NCBI GenBank assembly: GCA_029433525.1
Contig: JAQTIF010000001.1
Location: 1,364,001-1,428,000 of the forward strand
Source: Enterobacteriaceae bacterium ESL0689
GTDB taxonomy: Bacteria > Pseudomonadota > Gammaproteobacteria > Enterobacterales > Enterobacteriaceae
DNA: 64,000 bases
Reading direction: 5' to 3'
Below are positions 16,502 to 26,543 of the stretch, piece by piece. Below the pieces are notes generated by a model. It was not told the DNA's origin and searched no databases. It was given only the letters and a program-made list of their open reading frames with translations. Position 1 is the stretch's first letter; each line of letters opens with the position of its first letter. A program made the position numbers and the translations under genes.

Positions 16502-17761
16502 TCAAGATGATAGCGATGGGTCATTGTCGGTGATACTGCATTGCAGCGTTTTACCATGCTTAAGAAAGCGAATCGCAAACAGCATGAATGCAATAACAAT
16601 GAGTCCCAGTCCTTTAAAAGTGGTCGCCGGGCCGACCCGATCATAAAAATGACCCGCGAGCGTGGAAAACAGGATCACGCCGACCGAGCCCGCCACCTGA
16701 TAACCAACCAGAAATACGGTGGCCGATAAACGAGAGTCAAAATTGATGGCGATATATTTAAACACTGCTACCAGTACCGTCGTAATTTCCAGACAGTGCA
16801 TTAATTTAATCACTGAGATAAAAAACAGCGAGCTGGTATAGCCGGTCATTAAAATTCTTGCGGCAGAAACACCTGCGGCAAAGATCAGTGCATTTTTGGC
16901 TCCAACTTTATTGACGATAAACGGTACGGTAAACATCACGCCCGCTTCCAGAAATACCTGTAACGAATTCAGCATGCCATATATTTTATATCCTTCACCT
17001 TCATCACCAAACAGGTGAGTAAAATAGACCGGGAATAATTGCTGATCATAAATATTATACAGGCTGTATGTGCCTAATACATAGACAACAAAGATCCAAA
17101 AATCCCTGAGTTTAAACACAGTAATAATCTCTTTTGTCGTTAAAGGATTGTGTGTCCTCATTGATTCGCTACGCACCTTGTGCATGTCAGGTTTGAATGT
17201 CAGATTGAGAATCATAAATAAGACACCAACCACCGATGCTGCCCAAAAATTCAGATGTGGATTTCTGGCGATTAAAACGCCAGCCAGCAACGTGCCACAG
17301 GCATAAGCAATGCTACCCCAGGTGCGCACCTGGCCAAACTCAAAACCAAATGCCCGGCTAATTTTTTCGCAGTAAGAGTCAATCAGCCCCATACCGGCAA
17401 TCCAGCCAAAGCCTAAATATATGCTACCCGCGATGACGCCAGGGTAAAAATGGTGGCGCAATAAAGGTTCATAGACATAAATAAGGAAAGGTGCTGACCC
17501 GGTAATGATAATGCTCTGAAACCAGACCAGATTCTTCTTTAAAACTAGCTTATCCTGCACGACGCCATAGAAAAACATGATCAGCAATGCGATAAAGAAA
17601 TTGAGCGAATAAACGATCCCGGTTTGCCTGGCACTCAGGCCAATCTGGTTGCTTAACCAAATGGCATAGAAAGAAAAAACCAGACTTCCGGCGGCATAGT
17701 AAACCATGCTATAACATGAAGAAAACCAGTAATTAGCGTCACGGTAAAAAGCGCGATTCAT
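16502..17761 (-). CDS. Oligosaccharide:H+ symporter (LacY/CscB family)
   Basis: From MNRAFYRDANYW the protein has 419 residues (LacY 417), with GGTGGAG as ribosome site; an upstream in-frame start at 17827 has none. Twelve membrane helices are expected. Family marks are FYGVVQDKLVLKKNLVWFQ, FEFGQVRTWGS, YNIYDQQLFPVYFTHLF, GMLNSLQVFLEA, KLMHCLEITTVLVAVFKY and INFDSRLSATVFLVGYQVAG. The overall pattern is closer to CscB and LacY than to the symporter at 7664. It is the first gene of a two-gene unit with the GH172 enzyme and divergent from a LacI-type regulator, so it probably imports that enzyme's substrate. Confidence 0.85.
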   Translation of the reverse strand: MNRAFYRDANYWFSSCYSMVYYAAGSLVFSFYAIWLSNQIGLSARQTGIVYSLNFFIALLIMFFYGVVQDKLVLKKNLVWFQSIIITGSAPFLIYVYEPLLRHHFYPGVIAGSIYLGFGWIAGMGLIDSYCEKISRAFGFEFGQVRTWGSIAYACGTLLAGVLIARNPHLNFWAASVVGVLFMILNLTFKPDMHKVRSESMRTHNPLTTKEIITVFKLRDFWIFVVYVLGTYSLYNIYDQQLFPVYFTHLFGDEGEGYKIYGMLNSLQVFLEAGVMFTVPFIVNKVGAKNALIFAAGVSAARILMTGYTSSLFFISVIKLMHCLEITTVLVAVFKYIAINFDSRLSATVFLVGYQVAGSVGVILFSTLAGHFYDRVGPATTFKGLGLIVIAFMLFAIRFLKHGKTLQCSITDNDPSLSS

Positions 17762-17801
17762 GATGCTACTCCACCAATATAAGGTGAATGAATCATGAAT
17801 C

Positions 17802-17815
17802 GCTAAAAATTTAGC
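17802..17815. promoter_or_regulatory. Candidate operator of the GH172 locus
   Basis: GCTAAA and TTTAGC form a perfect dyad with a two-base AA spacer. It lies 41 bases ahead of the symporter gene in the divergent region shared with the LacI-type gene. It lacks the central CG of classical LacI operators, so the assignment is tentative. Confidence 0.35.
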
Positions 17816-17993
17816 AAAAATGTTCAATGTCCAAAAACGTGATATCGATCAATCTTCCTGACTGATTAAATCATCAGGATATCTTTCCCGGCAGGAAAAA
17901 GATTATTTCGATCCTGGCCCATCAGGCTCAAGGTATCTGATAAAATTCTTTAATTATCAATGTGTTAATTAGAAATTACTGAGGCGTCCGGTT

Positions 17994-19004
17994 ATGATGA
18001 AAAAAATAAAATTTAGTGATATTGCTGAAATGGCCGGGGTGTCAACGACTACGGTCAGCCATATATTTAATGGCAATGCGGAACGTCAGCGGATTTCCGC
18101 GATAACTAAAAAAAAGATCCTGGCAATCGCTAGCCACTTTGCTGATCAGCCGCATATACAACGGGCAATAATCAAAGCCACCAGGAATAAAACCCTGGGT
18201 GTTATTGTTCCTGATATCTCTAACTTTAGTTTTGCTTTGTTCTTGCATAAACTGGAATCGTTGGCCAGAGATTATGATATGCTGTTAATTATCTCCTGTA
18301 GCCATTATGATAAACATCAGGAGATGATTGCTATTAATAATCTGCTGGAGCATCATGTTGACGGAATGATCGCGATAACATCATTAGATATCCCTGATAT
18401 TTATGAAAAAATAAATAAAACGACACCGGTTTTATTATATGATCGTTTTATTACTGGCAGTGAACTGCCTTTTGTGACCAGTGAGTCAATTTATTCGGTA
18501 TCGCAGTTAATCGCCAGTAAAGCACAATATTTTACTGAGTTCTGGTTTCTGGCTGGCGATGTTGAATTATCGACAATTAGCGAACGCCTGGCAGGGTTTA
18601 AACAAGGGCTCAAACAGGCAGGGTTGCAGTTAAAATCGCAATGGATTAGCTGTGATAACTATCGGGAAAATCTTGGTTATTTTCTGCTGGATAACATCGT
18701 AAAAAATATCGGTCGGGTTCCGCAGGCTATTTTTACACCATCAGGTAATTTACTCGAAGGTGTGTTACTGTATTTAAAAGATAAGCGAATTGCGCACCAT
18801 GAAGTCTATCTTTGCTCTTATGATTATCATCTTTATCATGATTTTCTGAATTATGATGTTGATATTCTTGCTCAGGATTATGATCTACTGGCAAAACATT
18901 GCCTGGAGAATATTCAGCGCCTTATTAATAAACAGGAGCTCAGCGATCGCAATCTTAAAATTAAGCCAAAACTGATTACCGCGAATAAGCGTTGTTCCCA
19001 TTAA
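17994..19004 (+). CDS. LacI-family regulator, Cra/ScrR-like
   Basis: The protein has 336 residues. The N-terminal helix-turn-helix KFSDIAEMAGVSTTTVSHIF and the sensor domain resemble the Cra (FruR)/ScrR branch: LGVIVPDISNFSFALFLHKL, LLIISCSHYD, LLEHHVDGMIAITS, LLYDRFI and PQAIFTPSGNLLEGVL align with Cra landmarks. Cra and ScrR respond to fructose or its phosphates, which hints that this locus handles fructose-containing sugars. It is divergent from the symporter/GH172 unit and is likely its regulator. The last codons and stop fall inside the left terminal repeat of copy E, so the natural C-terminus may have been altered. An alternative ATG is at 17997. Confidence 0.8.
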   Translation: MMKKIKFSDIAEMAGVSTTTVSHIFNGNAERQRISAITKKKILAIASHFADQPHIQRAIIKATRNKTLGVIVPDISNFSFALFLHKLESLARDYDMLLIISCSHYDKHQEMIAINNLLEHHVDGMIAITSLDIPDIYEKINKTTPVLLYDRFITGSELPFVTSESIYSVSQLIASKAQYFTEFWFLAGDVELSTISERLAGFKQGLKQAGLQLKSQWISCDNYRENLGYFLLDNIVKNIGRVPQAIFTPSGNLLEGVLLYLKDKRIAHHEVYLCSYDYHLYHDFLNYDVDILAQDYDLLAKHCLENIQRLINKQELSDRNLKIKPKLITANKRCSH

Positions 19005-19134
19005 CGCTATTTTACTGGACATTTTGGCCCTGGGCAGTGCTCGAAATCCTCATGCACTACCTGTACGCTGCGGTTTCTCCGCACTCTCTGTGTCCAGACT
19101 GGCTGCGTCAATAACGCCCACTGGGCCAGGCTCT
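18986..19134 (+). repeat. Dispersed inverted-repeat element, copy E
   Basis: Core CATTTTGGCCCTGGGCAGTG, then CGAAATCC, CGCTGCGGTTTCTCCGC and TGTCCAGACTGGCTGCG, ending GGGCCAGGCTCT. The left end, with TTCCCATTAACGC, aligns with the left terminal repeat of the copy at 50345 and overlaps the stop codon of the LacI-type gene. It is one of the best preserved copies. Confidence 0.72.
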
Positions 19135-19248
19135 TAATCACTACGCAACCCTTCGTGGAAGAAATAATAATTCTGTTCACCGCCCGTATTCGTTTTTTCC
19201 AGGTTGTGGTAGCCTGCGGGTATTATTTTTTCAGCGCCAGGGATGATG

Positions 19249-19896
19249 ATGAAAAGTACTCCCACTCCCCACAATGCCTCATTCAGGCAGTTCCTGAGCC
19301 AGCCGGATGTTGCCCGTGATTTTATGGAAATTCACTTACCCGCAGAGTTGCGTGCCGTCTGCGATCTCAGTACGCTGAAGCTGGAATCAGGCTCGTTCGT
19401 TGAGGATGACCTTCGGCAGTATTTCAGTGACGTGCTCTATAGTCTGAAAACAACAACAGGCGACGGCTACATTCATGTTCTGATCGAACACCAGTCAACG
19501 CCCGACAAACATATGGCTTTCCGCCTGCTCCGCTATGCGGTGGCTACTATGCAGCGTCATCTGGCGGCAGGGCATAAAAAATTGCCGCTGGTGATACCGG
19601 TTCTGTTCTATACCGGTAAGCGCAGCCCCTATCCCTATTCAACCCGATGGCTGGATGATTTTGACGATCCCGTGCTGGCAGTCAAACTCTATAGCAGTGC
19701 CTTCCCGCTGGCTGATGTTACCGTTATTCCGGATGATGAAATCGCGGGTCATCGCAGTATGGCGGCTCTGACCCTGCCGCAGAAACATATTCATCAGCGT
19801 GACCTGGCAGAACTGGTCGATCGGCTGGTGTCAGTTTTACTGAGCGGATATCTGTCTTCATCGCAGGTGGTATCACTGGTACACTATATCGTACAG
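19249..19896 (+). CDS. Rpn-family (YhgA-like) nuclease, exon 1
   Basis: These first 216 codons encode the PD-(D/E)XK-like domain of Rpn recombination-promoting nucleases (PF04754, YhgA-like): [54 protein letters not shown] and [18 protein letters not shown], with the catalytic Asp, Glu-x-Gln region visible in SDVLYS and LIEHQS. The start MKSTPTPHN has AGGG six bases upstream; two ATG codons just before are less well placed. The frame runs into the group II intron at 19897; translation without splicing would add only a few residues and stop at 19915-19917. Splicing to the exon at 22250 gives a 304-residue protein, the normal size. Confidence 0.88.
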
Positions 19897-22249
19897 GTGC
19901 GACGAGAAGTCGCTTAACATATTGTTTTAAGAGTAAATTCTATAAAACCTACTGTCCCATCAGTAGTAGCCTATCTGAGATCTTCTTTCTGGTAACGGAA
20001 GGTGGATAAGCCTCAGAGACATCGCTTTCCAGTAAATATGGCGGACAACCGTGAGGTATGTTTGTTATTTGTGAGCATCACACAGATAGAAAGTTGGCTG
20101 TCTGGCAAGGTTAACACAAGTGAACTGTTGATAAACGTCGTTAGATAGAACAAGCCAAAGATGATGACAGGCTTGAACCAAAAGGTAAGTGATCAGGCTG
20201 TTCTTCTTTGTACAAAGAACACATGGGCATCAGAATCACCGGCGGACAGACAGAACCTAACCCAGAACTTGTATGTTAAGTGGAACTCGGTAAGCCCGTA
20301 TCACTGCCTAATGGGCAAGCTGACCGTAAGGAAAGCCTTTAGTTATGCGGGTAAAGGATGGCGGAAAAAGCGAATGTCACTCTGTAATGGAGCGAATAAG
20401 GGTTCGAACTTTGCCCTAATATGAAAATATGCAGACTTCCGTCGAGTCTCTAATCGTGAAAATAGCTGTAAAGTTTTCAAAAGGGAGCAGGCAAGATGAA
20501 TACATTTCCCCATGTATCTGCGGCTCCGCGCCTTGAAGGATGGCACTCGATTGATTGGGAAATTCATTACCGATTGGTGAGAAAACTACAGTTACGTATC
20601 GCGAAAGCAGCCAGGAATAAGCAGTGGCGCAAGGTTAAATCTTTACAGCGTATGCTTGTTCGCTCCTTTTCAGCAAAAATAATTGCTATAAAACGAGTTA
20701 CTGAAAACAAGGGAAAACAACCCCCGGTGTTGATGGCGAAGTATGGACAACCCCGACTTTAAAATGGAAAGCCGTCGTACTTCTGAAAAAGACAGGCTAC
20801 AAACCACGTCCTCTCAGAAGGATCTATATCCCAAAAGCAAACGGCAAACGCCGACCTTTAGGGATACCGACGATGCTTGACCGATCTATGCAGGCTTTAC
20901 ACCTGATGGCACTTGAACCAGTATCAGAATCAACAGCAGACGATAACAGCTATGGGTTTCGAAAAGCCAGATGTACGGCTGATGCAATTGTTCAGTTGCA
21001 TATCCTCCTTGCGAGGAAGATCGCAGCAGATTGGGTACTGGAAGGGGACATAAAAGGTTGCTTTGACAACATCAGCCACGACTGGTTACTTTCTAATATC
21101 CCTATGGATAAGGAAGTGCTGAGGAAATGGCTGAAAGCTGGATTCATGGAAAATGGAGCTTTTTCCAAACAAAGGCCGGAACGCCACAGGGCGGTATTAT
21201 CTCTCCTGTTCTGGCAAATATGTGCCTTGATGGTCTGGAAAAGGAACTTATCGATCACTTTGGTCGGAAAGGAACAAAAAAGGCCAACAGTCACAAGGTA
21301 AACTACGTACGTTATGCAGATGATTTCATCTGTACTGGTATCTCACCGGAATTGCTTGAAAATGAGGTAAAACCAATCATTGAAGCATTTATGGCAAAGA
21401 GAGGACTTACTCTGTCACAAGAGAAAACCAGGATAACAAATGTAGCGGAAGGGTTCGATTTTTAGGACAAAATATCAGAAGGTACGATGGTAAGTTAATC
21501 ATAAAACCATCAAAGAAGAACCTGAAAATTTTCCTTAATAAGATACGCGGAGTTGTTAAAAATAACAAAACGGTTACACAAGTCAACCTGATCAGATTAC
21601 TCAATCCCATTATTATAGGTTGGGTAAACTATCACCGACATGTGAACTCAAAAGTTATTTTTGTCGTGTTGATCATGAAATCTGGCAAAGGCTATGGCGT
21701 TGGTGTAGAAGAAGACACCTAAAAAGAACTGTCTCTGGATAAAAAAACGGTACTTCATAAGAAAGGATATGAAAGACTGGATATTCAGTGACAGGGATGT
21801 TGAAGGGAAGGTACATACGCTCAAGCTGGCATCTTCCACACCAATAAAGCGTCATGTAAAGATAAAAGGTCAGGCAAACCCATACGATCCAGCTTGGGAG
21901 CCTTACTTTGAAAAACGCATGGATTATCTTTGGTTACAGAGTCAGCATGGAAGGAAAAAAGTTGTAGAATTATGGAAACGGCAAGGAACATTCTGCCCTG
22001 CATGTAACCAGAAAATCTCACAGGAGTCAGGCTGGCACATACATCACTTGATCCCAAAATGTGAAGGTGGAAAAGATCATCTAAGTAATCTGATTCTACT
22101 TCATCCTAACTGCCATCGACAAATACACAGTCAGAATGCTGGCTCAATCAAACAAGATGAGCTTCTAGAGATTTGAGCGGAGTGCGGGGAAACTCGCACG
22201 CTCCGTTCTTAGGGGAGGATACGACAGTAATGTCGTATCCTTACCCGAC
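19897..22249 (+). mobile_element. Group II intron inserted in the Rpn gene
   Basis: The 5' end is GTGCG at 19897 and the 3' end is AC at 22248-22249, the canonical group II boundaries. Domain V is a 34-base hairpin at 22175-22208 starting GAGCGGAGTGCGGGGAAAC and closing with CGCACGCTCCGTTC. Domain VI follows at 22212-22246, with stem GGATACGAC/GTCGTATCC and an unpaired A for branching. Domain IV contains the reverse-transcriptase gene at 20496-22176. Length is 2353 bases. Removing it joins CAG to GCAGGCGAA and continues the Rpn frame exactly. The intron RNA looks complete although its protein gene is broken, so splicing would need a protein from another copy. Confidence 0.88.
20496..22176 (+). 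pseudogene. Group II intron reverse transcriptase/maturase (frameshifted)
   Basis: An LtrA-type protein with reverse transcriptase, maturase and HNH parts, broken into about six pieces. Recognisable parts in order: an N-terminal domain starting [69 protein letters not shown]; the catalytic YADD in VRYADDFIC; maturase domain X around LIRLLNPIIIGWVNYHRH; and the C-terminal HNH endonuclease with CPACNQ, HIHHLIPKCEGG and HPNCHRQIHS. Frameshifts lie at 20721-20725 (C5), 21160-21164 (T5), 21459-21463 (T5), 21658-21662 (T5) and 21718-21725. Each is repaired by adding one base to a five-base run. No functional protein is expected. Confidence 0.85.
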
Positions 22250-22510
22250 GCAGGCGAAACAGCCGACGCCGAAGCCTTTGTACGCGAACTGGCACGGCGT
22301 GTGCCGCAACATGGAGACGCATTTATGACCATTGCACAACAGCTTGAACAAAAAGGCATTCAGCAGGGTATCCAACAGGGCATTCAGAAGGGTCGTAATG
22401 AAGGAAAACTCGAAGTGGCCCGTACCATGCTGCAGAATGGCATTGACCGCAATACCGTCATTAAAATGACCGGTTTGACGGAAGACGACCTTGCGCAGAT
22501 CCGCCACTAA
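22250..22510 (+). CDS. Rpn-family nuclease, exon 2
   Basis: The 3' part of the interrupted Rpn gene. Read in the frame set by splicing it begins AGETADAEAFVRELARRVPQ and ends with the typical C-terminal tail, LEQKGIQQGIQQGIQKGRNE followed by VARTMLQNGIDRNTVIKMTGLTEDDL. The Gln/Gly-rich repeat and the final helix are the standard end of the family. Rpn proteins are cytoplasmic DNA nucleases that raise RecA-independent recombination. Without splicing an internal ATG at 22325 could give a 61-residue peptide; short separate products from such internal starts are known in rpn genes. Confidence 0.85.
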   Translation, partial: AGETADAEAFVRELARRVPQHGDAFMTIAQQLEQKGIQQGIQQGIQKGRNEGKLEVARTMLQNGIDRNTVIKMTGLTEDDLAQIRH

Positions 22511-23119
22511 TTTAATCATCCTTTACTGATACTCCCTACCAGACCATCGGTGTAAACAGTGGGAGCAGGGAAGCCGTTTCTTCTGGCTCTGCCTGCCAGC
22601 GATTCGCGATAAAATCGTTTTTGTACACTTAGTCTATACTGCCTGCCGGTAATATCTACGGTAGACTTTCTGCCTGAATAACAGGCACCATTAATGCGAA
22701 CAGAACTGAGCGTCTGTCCCATCAGGCTGTTTTACTTGCTATTTTCTCTCCAGCCGTGGCCGAAATTCTCACCCGCGACCTGTACGCGGTGGTTTCTGCG
22801 CACTGTCCGTATCCAGATGGGCTGCGCCAGTAGTGCCAGATTGGATCGACTCTCCCTGTCAGCAAACGCCTGAACCCTACGTAACTGGCAAGAGCGTCAA
22901 ATATACCAGACCATAAATATTGATAGCGATAAGGATTTTCTCGCGACTTTGTACAGGAATATACAGAAAGCGCCATGATGTACGGTGTCATAAACTTGGT
23001 TTATTATTGTATTTTTTTAAATAAAAACAATATTTTATACTAAAAGTAAACAGTGTACTGCTTTTTAACTGTTTTCTCGTGTAACCTGCTAGCACGGAAT
23101 GAATGTTAATGGAGTCATC
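22511..23119. other. Intergenic region between Rpn and aas
   Basis: About 600 bases without a convincing gene. It contains repeat copy F (22709-22853) and an AT-rich leader of aas. In E. coli the OmrA/OmrB small RNAs lie beside aas; nothing like their sequence or terminal hairpin with T run is seen here. Confidence 0.5.
22709..22853 (+). repeat. Dispersed inverted-repeat element, copy F (diverged)
   Basis: Starts AGCGTCTGTCCCATCAGG, then TTTTACTTGCTATTTT, CCGTGGCCGAAATTCTCAC, CTGTACGCGGTGGTTTCTG and GCACTGTCCGTATCCAGATG. It follows the same order of blocks as the copy at 50345 but with many substitutions; the right end is poorly kept. Confidence 0.6.
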
Positions 23120-25279
23120 ATGCTGTTAAGCATTTTCAGGTGGGTGTTCAGGGTATTATATCGGGTCAGATTAACGGGGAATACGCAAGCCCTGCAGCAA
23201 CCGCGTGTATTGATCACCCCAAATCACGTTTCTTTTCTTGATGGGATTTTATTATCGCTGTTTCTCCCTGTACGACCGGTTTTTGCAGTATATACCTCTA
23301 TTAGCCAGCGCTGGTATATGCGTTTACTGGCACCACTTATCGATTTCGTTCCTCTCGACCCCATGAATCCGATGTCGATTAAGCTACTGGTGCATCAGGT
23401 TGCGCAGGGACGGCCAGTGGTTATCTTCCCGGAAGGACGGATCACGGTGACCGGTTCATTAATGAAAATCTATGATGGTGCCGCGTTTGTTGCCGCAAAA
23501 TCGCAGGCGACGGTGATTCCGGTATGGATCGAAGGCGCAGAGCTGACATTATTCAGCCGTCTTAAAGGGCGGGTGAAACGTCGCCTGTTTCCGCAGATTC
23601 GGCTGCATGTACTACCGCCCACCTGCATCACCATGCCCGACGCCCCGCGTGCTCGCCAACGACGCAGGATCGCGGGTGAAAAGCTGCATCAGATTATGAT
23701 GGAAGCGCGGATAACGACTCTGCCACATGAAACGTTATATGAATCGCTGCTGGCTGCGCAATATCGCTTTGGCGCCGGTAAAAACTGCGTTGAAGATACC
23801 AGCTTTCAGCCAGATAGTTATCGTAAATTACTGACTAAAATCCTTTTTCTCACCCGTATCCTCGAAAAGCACAGTGTTGAGAGTGAGAATATCGGCTTGA
23901 TGTTGCCTAATGCCAGCGTCAGTGTGGCGATGATTTTTGCCGCGATTGCCCGACGGCGCATTCCGGCGATGATGAACTACACTGCCGGTATTAAAGGATT
24001 GAGTAACGCGATTACTGCGGCACAAATTAAAACTATCTTTACTTCCCGTACCTTTCTCGATAAAGGCAAGCTGGGGCATCTGCCTGAGCAGCTGACACAG
24101 GTACGCTGGGTATTTCTTGAAGATGTGAAAGGTGATATCACCTTCAGTGATAAACTCTGGGTTTTCCGTCATCTTTTGCGGCCAAAGTCAGCGCAGATCA
24201 AGCAGCAACCGGAAGATGCCGCTTTTATCCTCTTTACCTCTGGCTCGGAAGGTAATCCGAAAGGGGTGGTGCATAGCCATAAAAGCATTCTGGCTAACGT
24301 TGAACAGATTAAAGTTATCGCCGATTTTACCACCGATGACCGATTTATGTCGGCGCTGCCACTGTTTCATGCTTTTGGTCTGACAGCAGGGCTGTTTACG
24401 CCGATCCTGGCAGGGGCTGAAATTTTTCTCTATCCCAGCCCGCTACATTATCGCGTCGTTCCGGAGCTGGTTTATGACCGTAGCTGTACGGTTCTGTTTG
24501 GTACATCGACTTTCCTCACTCACTATGCACGCTTTGCCAATCCTTATGATTTTTATCGCCTGCGCTATGTGGTCGCCGGGGCTGAAAGGCTTCAGGAGAG
24601 TACAAAGCAACTGTGGCAGGAGAAATTTGGCTTGCGTATTCTTGAAGGCTATGGCGTCACCGAATGCGCGCCGGTGGTGTCAATTAATGTGCCTATGGCG
24701 GCAAAAGAGGGCACCGTGGGTCGCCTGGTTCCCACGATGGTCGCGCGTTTGTTACCGGTGCCCGGTATTGCTGAAGGGGGTTGCCTGCAATTAAAAGGGC
24801 CGAATATTATGAAGGGCTATCTGCGGGTGGACAATCCGGGGGTGCTGGAGACGCCATCGGCAGCGAATCAGCAAGGTGAAATGGAAACCGGCTGGTATGA
24901 CACGGGGGATATCGTCACCATTGACCCACAAGGATATGTCCGTATTCAGGGACGTGCGAAACGCTTTGCCAAAATTGCCGGTGAAATGGTATCGCTGGAG
25001 GGCGTTGAACAGATGGCCTGGGCGCTCTCTCCTGGTGCAATGCATGCGGTGGTTCTGAAACAGGATGCTGATAAAGGCGAAGGATTAGTGCTGTTTACCA
25101 CCGACAGAGCGCTAAATCGCGAAGCGCTACGCCAGCACGCCCGTGAGCAGGGTATTCCCGAGCTGGCAGTTCCGCGCGATATTCGCTGGCTGAAGCAATT
25201 GCCTTTGCTGGGCAGCGGTAAGCCCGATTTTGTGACGCTAAAAGCGATGACCGATCAACAGGAGGATTCAAATGAGTGA
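23120..25279 (+). CDS. aas: Bifunctional 2-acylglycerophosphoethanolamine acyltransferase / acyl-ACP synthetase
   Basis: The protein has 719 residues from [11 protein letters not shown], the same as E. coli Aas, with GGAG five bases upstream; an in-frame ATG at 23099 lacks a site. The N-terminal domain is a PlsC-type acyltransferase with NHVSFLDG (His36, Asp41) and FPEGRIT. The C-terminal domain is an AMP-forming acyl-activating enzyme with [30 protein letters not shown] and a final GSGKPDF. The enzyme re-acylates lysophosphatidylethanolamine at the inner membrane. It overlaps lplT, which flips the lyso-lipid inward, so the two form one recycling unit. Confidence 0.96.
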   Translation: MLLSIFRWVFRVLYRVRLTGNTQALQQPRVLITPNHVSFLDGILLSLFLPVRPVFAVYTSISQRWYMRLLAPLIDFVPLDPMNPMSIKLLVHQVAQGRPVVIFPEGRITVTGSLMKIYDGAAFVAAKSQATVIPVWIEGAELTLFSRLKGRVKRRLFPQIRLHVLPPTCITMPDAPRARQRRRIAGEKLHQIMMEARITTLPHETLYESLLAAQYRFGAGKNCVEDTSFQPDSYRKLLTKILFLTRILEKHSVESENIGLMLPNASVSVAMIFAAIARRRIPAMMNYTAGIKGLSNAITAAQIKTIFTSRTFLDKGKLGHLPEQLTQVRWVFLEDVKGDITFSDKLWVFRHLLRPKSAQIKQQPEDAAFILFTSGSEGNPKGVVHSHKSILANVEQIKVIADFTTDDRFMSALPLFHAFGLTAGLFTPILAGAEIFLYPSPLHYRVVPELVYDRSCTVLFGTSTFLTHYARFANPYDFYRLRYVVAGAERLQESTKQLWQEKFGLRILEGYGVTECAPVVSINVPMAAKEGTVGRLVPTMVARLLPVPGIAEGGCLQLKGPNIMKGYLRVDNPGVLETPSAANQQGEMETGWYDTGDIVTIDPQGYVRIQGRAKRFAKIAGEMVSLEGVEQMAWALSPGAMHAVVLKQDADKGEGLVLFTTDRALNREALRQHAREQGIPELAVPRDIRWLKQLPLLGSGKPDFVTLKAMTDQQEDSNE

Positions 25280-26468
25280 ATCCGCAGACAGAAAAAGCGC
25301 TCTCTATTCGAAAAGTATGCTTGCCGTTACTGGCGCTCAGTTTTTCTCGGCCTTCGGCGATAACGCCCTGTTATTTGCCACGCTGGCGCTGATGAAAGCG
25401 TCTGATTATCCGGACTGGACTCAGCCGGTTATTCAGATGTTATTTGTCGGCGCTTATATCCTTCTTGCGCCCTTTGTCGGTCAGTTTGCCGATAGTTTTG
25501 CCAAAGGACGCGTGATGATGGTAGCTAACAGTATGAAGTTGCTGGGGGCGGTGGGTATCTGTTGTGGCTATGATCCTTTTCTCTGCTATACCCTGGTGGG
25601 CGTTGGTGCCGCGGCTTATTCCCCGGCGAAATATGGCATTCTTGGTGAGCTGACCAGTGGCGATAAGCTGGTAAAAGCCAACGGCTTAATCGAGTCATCG
25701 ACGATTGCCGCTATTCTGCTGGGATCGATGGTCGGTGGTGTTCTGGCTGACTGGCATATTCTGATTGCCTTAGTGATTTCTGCGCTAATGTATGCCGGGG
25801 CGGTGATCGCCAATATGTGGATACCGAAATTACCGGCTGCGCACCCTGGGCAGTCCTGGCGTTTCAGGTCGATGACACACCGCTTCTTCAGTGCCTGTCA
25901 TACACTATGGCATAACAGTGAAACACGATTCTCTCTGACAGGGACGAGCCTGTTTTGGGGCGCAGGTGTGACGTTGCGTTTTCTGCTGGTATTGTGGGTG
26001 CCGATCGCATTAGGCATCGACAGTAACGCGATGCCGACCTACCTGAACGCAATGGTCGCGGTGGGTATTATGCTGGGTGCCGGTGCCGCAGCGAAGTTCA
26101 TCACGCTGCAAACGGTTTCACGCTGTTTACCAGCCGGTGTGCTGATTGGTGTCGTGGTGATAATTTTCGCCGTTCAGCATGCGTTAATACCGTCACTGCT
26201 ACTGCTGTTGTTGCTGGGGGTTTTGGGAGGATTCTTCGTCGTACCACTCAATGCGCTGTTGCAGCAACGCGGTAAACAGACCGTAGGTGCAGGTAATGCG
26301 ATTGCGGTACAAAACCTCGGTGAAAATGTGGCGATGCTGTTGATGCTGGGCTTCTATTCGCTGGCGGTGTGGATCGGCATTCCGGTTATCAGCGTGGGTA
26401 TCGGTTTTGGTGCCCTGTTTGCGCTGGCTATCGCGGCGTTATGGCTATGGGGACGTCGCCAGCGCTGA
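25272..26468 (+). CDS. lplT: Lysophospholipid transporter LplT
   Basis: The protein has 398 residues with about twelve membrane helices, a major facilitator member. [20 protein letters not shown] near the start, [15 protein letters not shown], and [17 protein letters not shown] are typical of LplT. It moves lysophosphatidylethanolamine from the outer to the inner leaflet of the inner membrane for Aas. The gene overlaps aas by eight bases, with GGAGG inside the end of aas as ribosome site, so translation is coupled. In E. coli the order is lplT then aas on the transcript; here aas is first. Confidence 0.95.
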   Translation: MSESADRKSALYSKSMLAVTGAQFFSAFGDNALLFATLALMKASDYPDWTQPVIQMLFVGAYILLAPFVGQFADSFAKGRVMMVANSMKLLGAVGICCGYDPFLCYTLVGVGAAAYSPAKYGILGELTSGDKLVKANGLIESSTIAAILLGSMVGGVLADWHILIALVISALMYAGAVIANMWIPKLPAAHPGQSWRFRSMTHRFFSACHTLWHNSETRFSLTGTSLFWGAGVTLRFLLVLWVPIALGIDSNAMPTYLNAMVAVGIMLGAGAAAKFITLQTVSRCLPAGVLIGVVVIIFAVQHALIPSLLLLLLLGVLGGFFVVPLNALLQQRGKQTVGAGNAIAVQNLGENVAMLLMLGFYSLAVWIGIPVISVGIGFGALFALAIAALWLWGRRQR

Positions 26469-26479
26469 ATTGCCTGCTT

Positions 26480-26503
26480 CCCCGGCTCGGGCCGGGGATT
26501 TTC
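26480..26503 (+). terminator. Terminator of aas-lplT
   Basis: CCCCGGC and GCCGGGG form a 7-bp GC-rich stem around a four-base loop, followed by ATTTTC. It lies 12 bases after the lplT stop and between converging genes. Confidence 0.75.
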
Positions 26504-26543
26504 TCGCCTGTGATCCTGTGCGAAGCGCACGCCGTCGGGCAGA

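Noticed and set aside
20161-20424. 87-codon frame in the 5' part of the group II intron
   Set aside because: It lies in intron RNA domains I-III, which fold as ribozyme; no protein family was recognised.
22511-23119. OmrA/OmrB small RNAs next to aas
   Set aside because: Expected by E. coli synteny, but no matching 5' sequence or terminator hairpin with T run is present.
25616-25813. Minus-strand frame inside lplT
   Set aside because: Complement of conserved membrane segments of LplT; no independent support.
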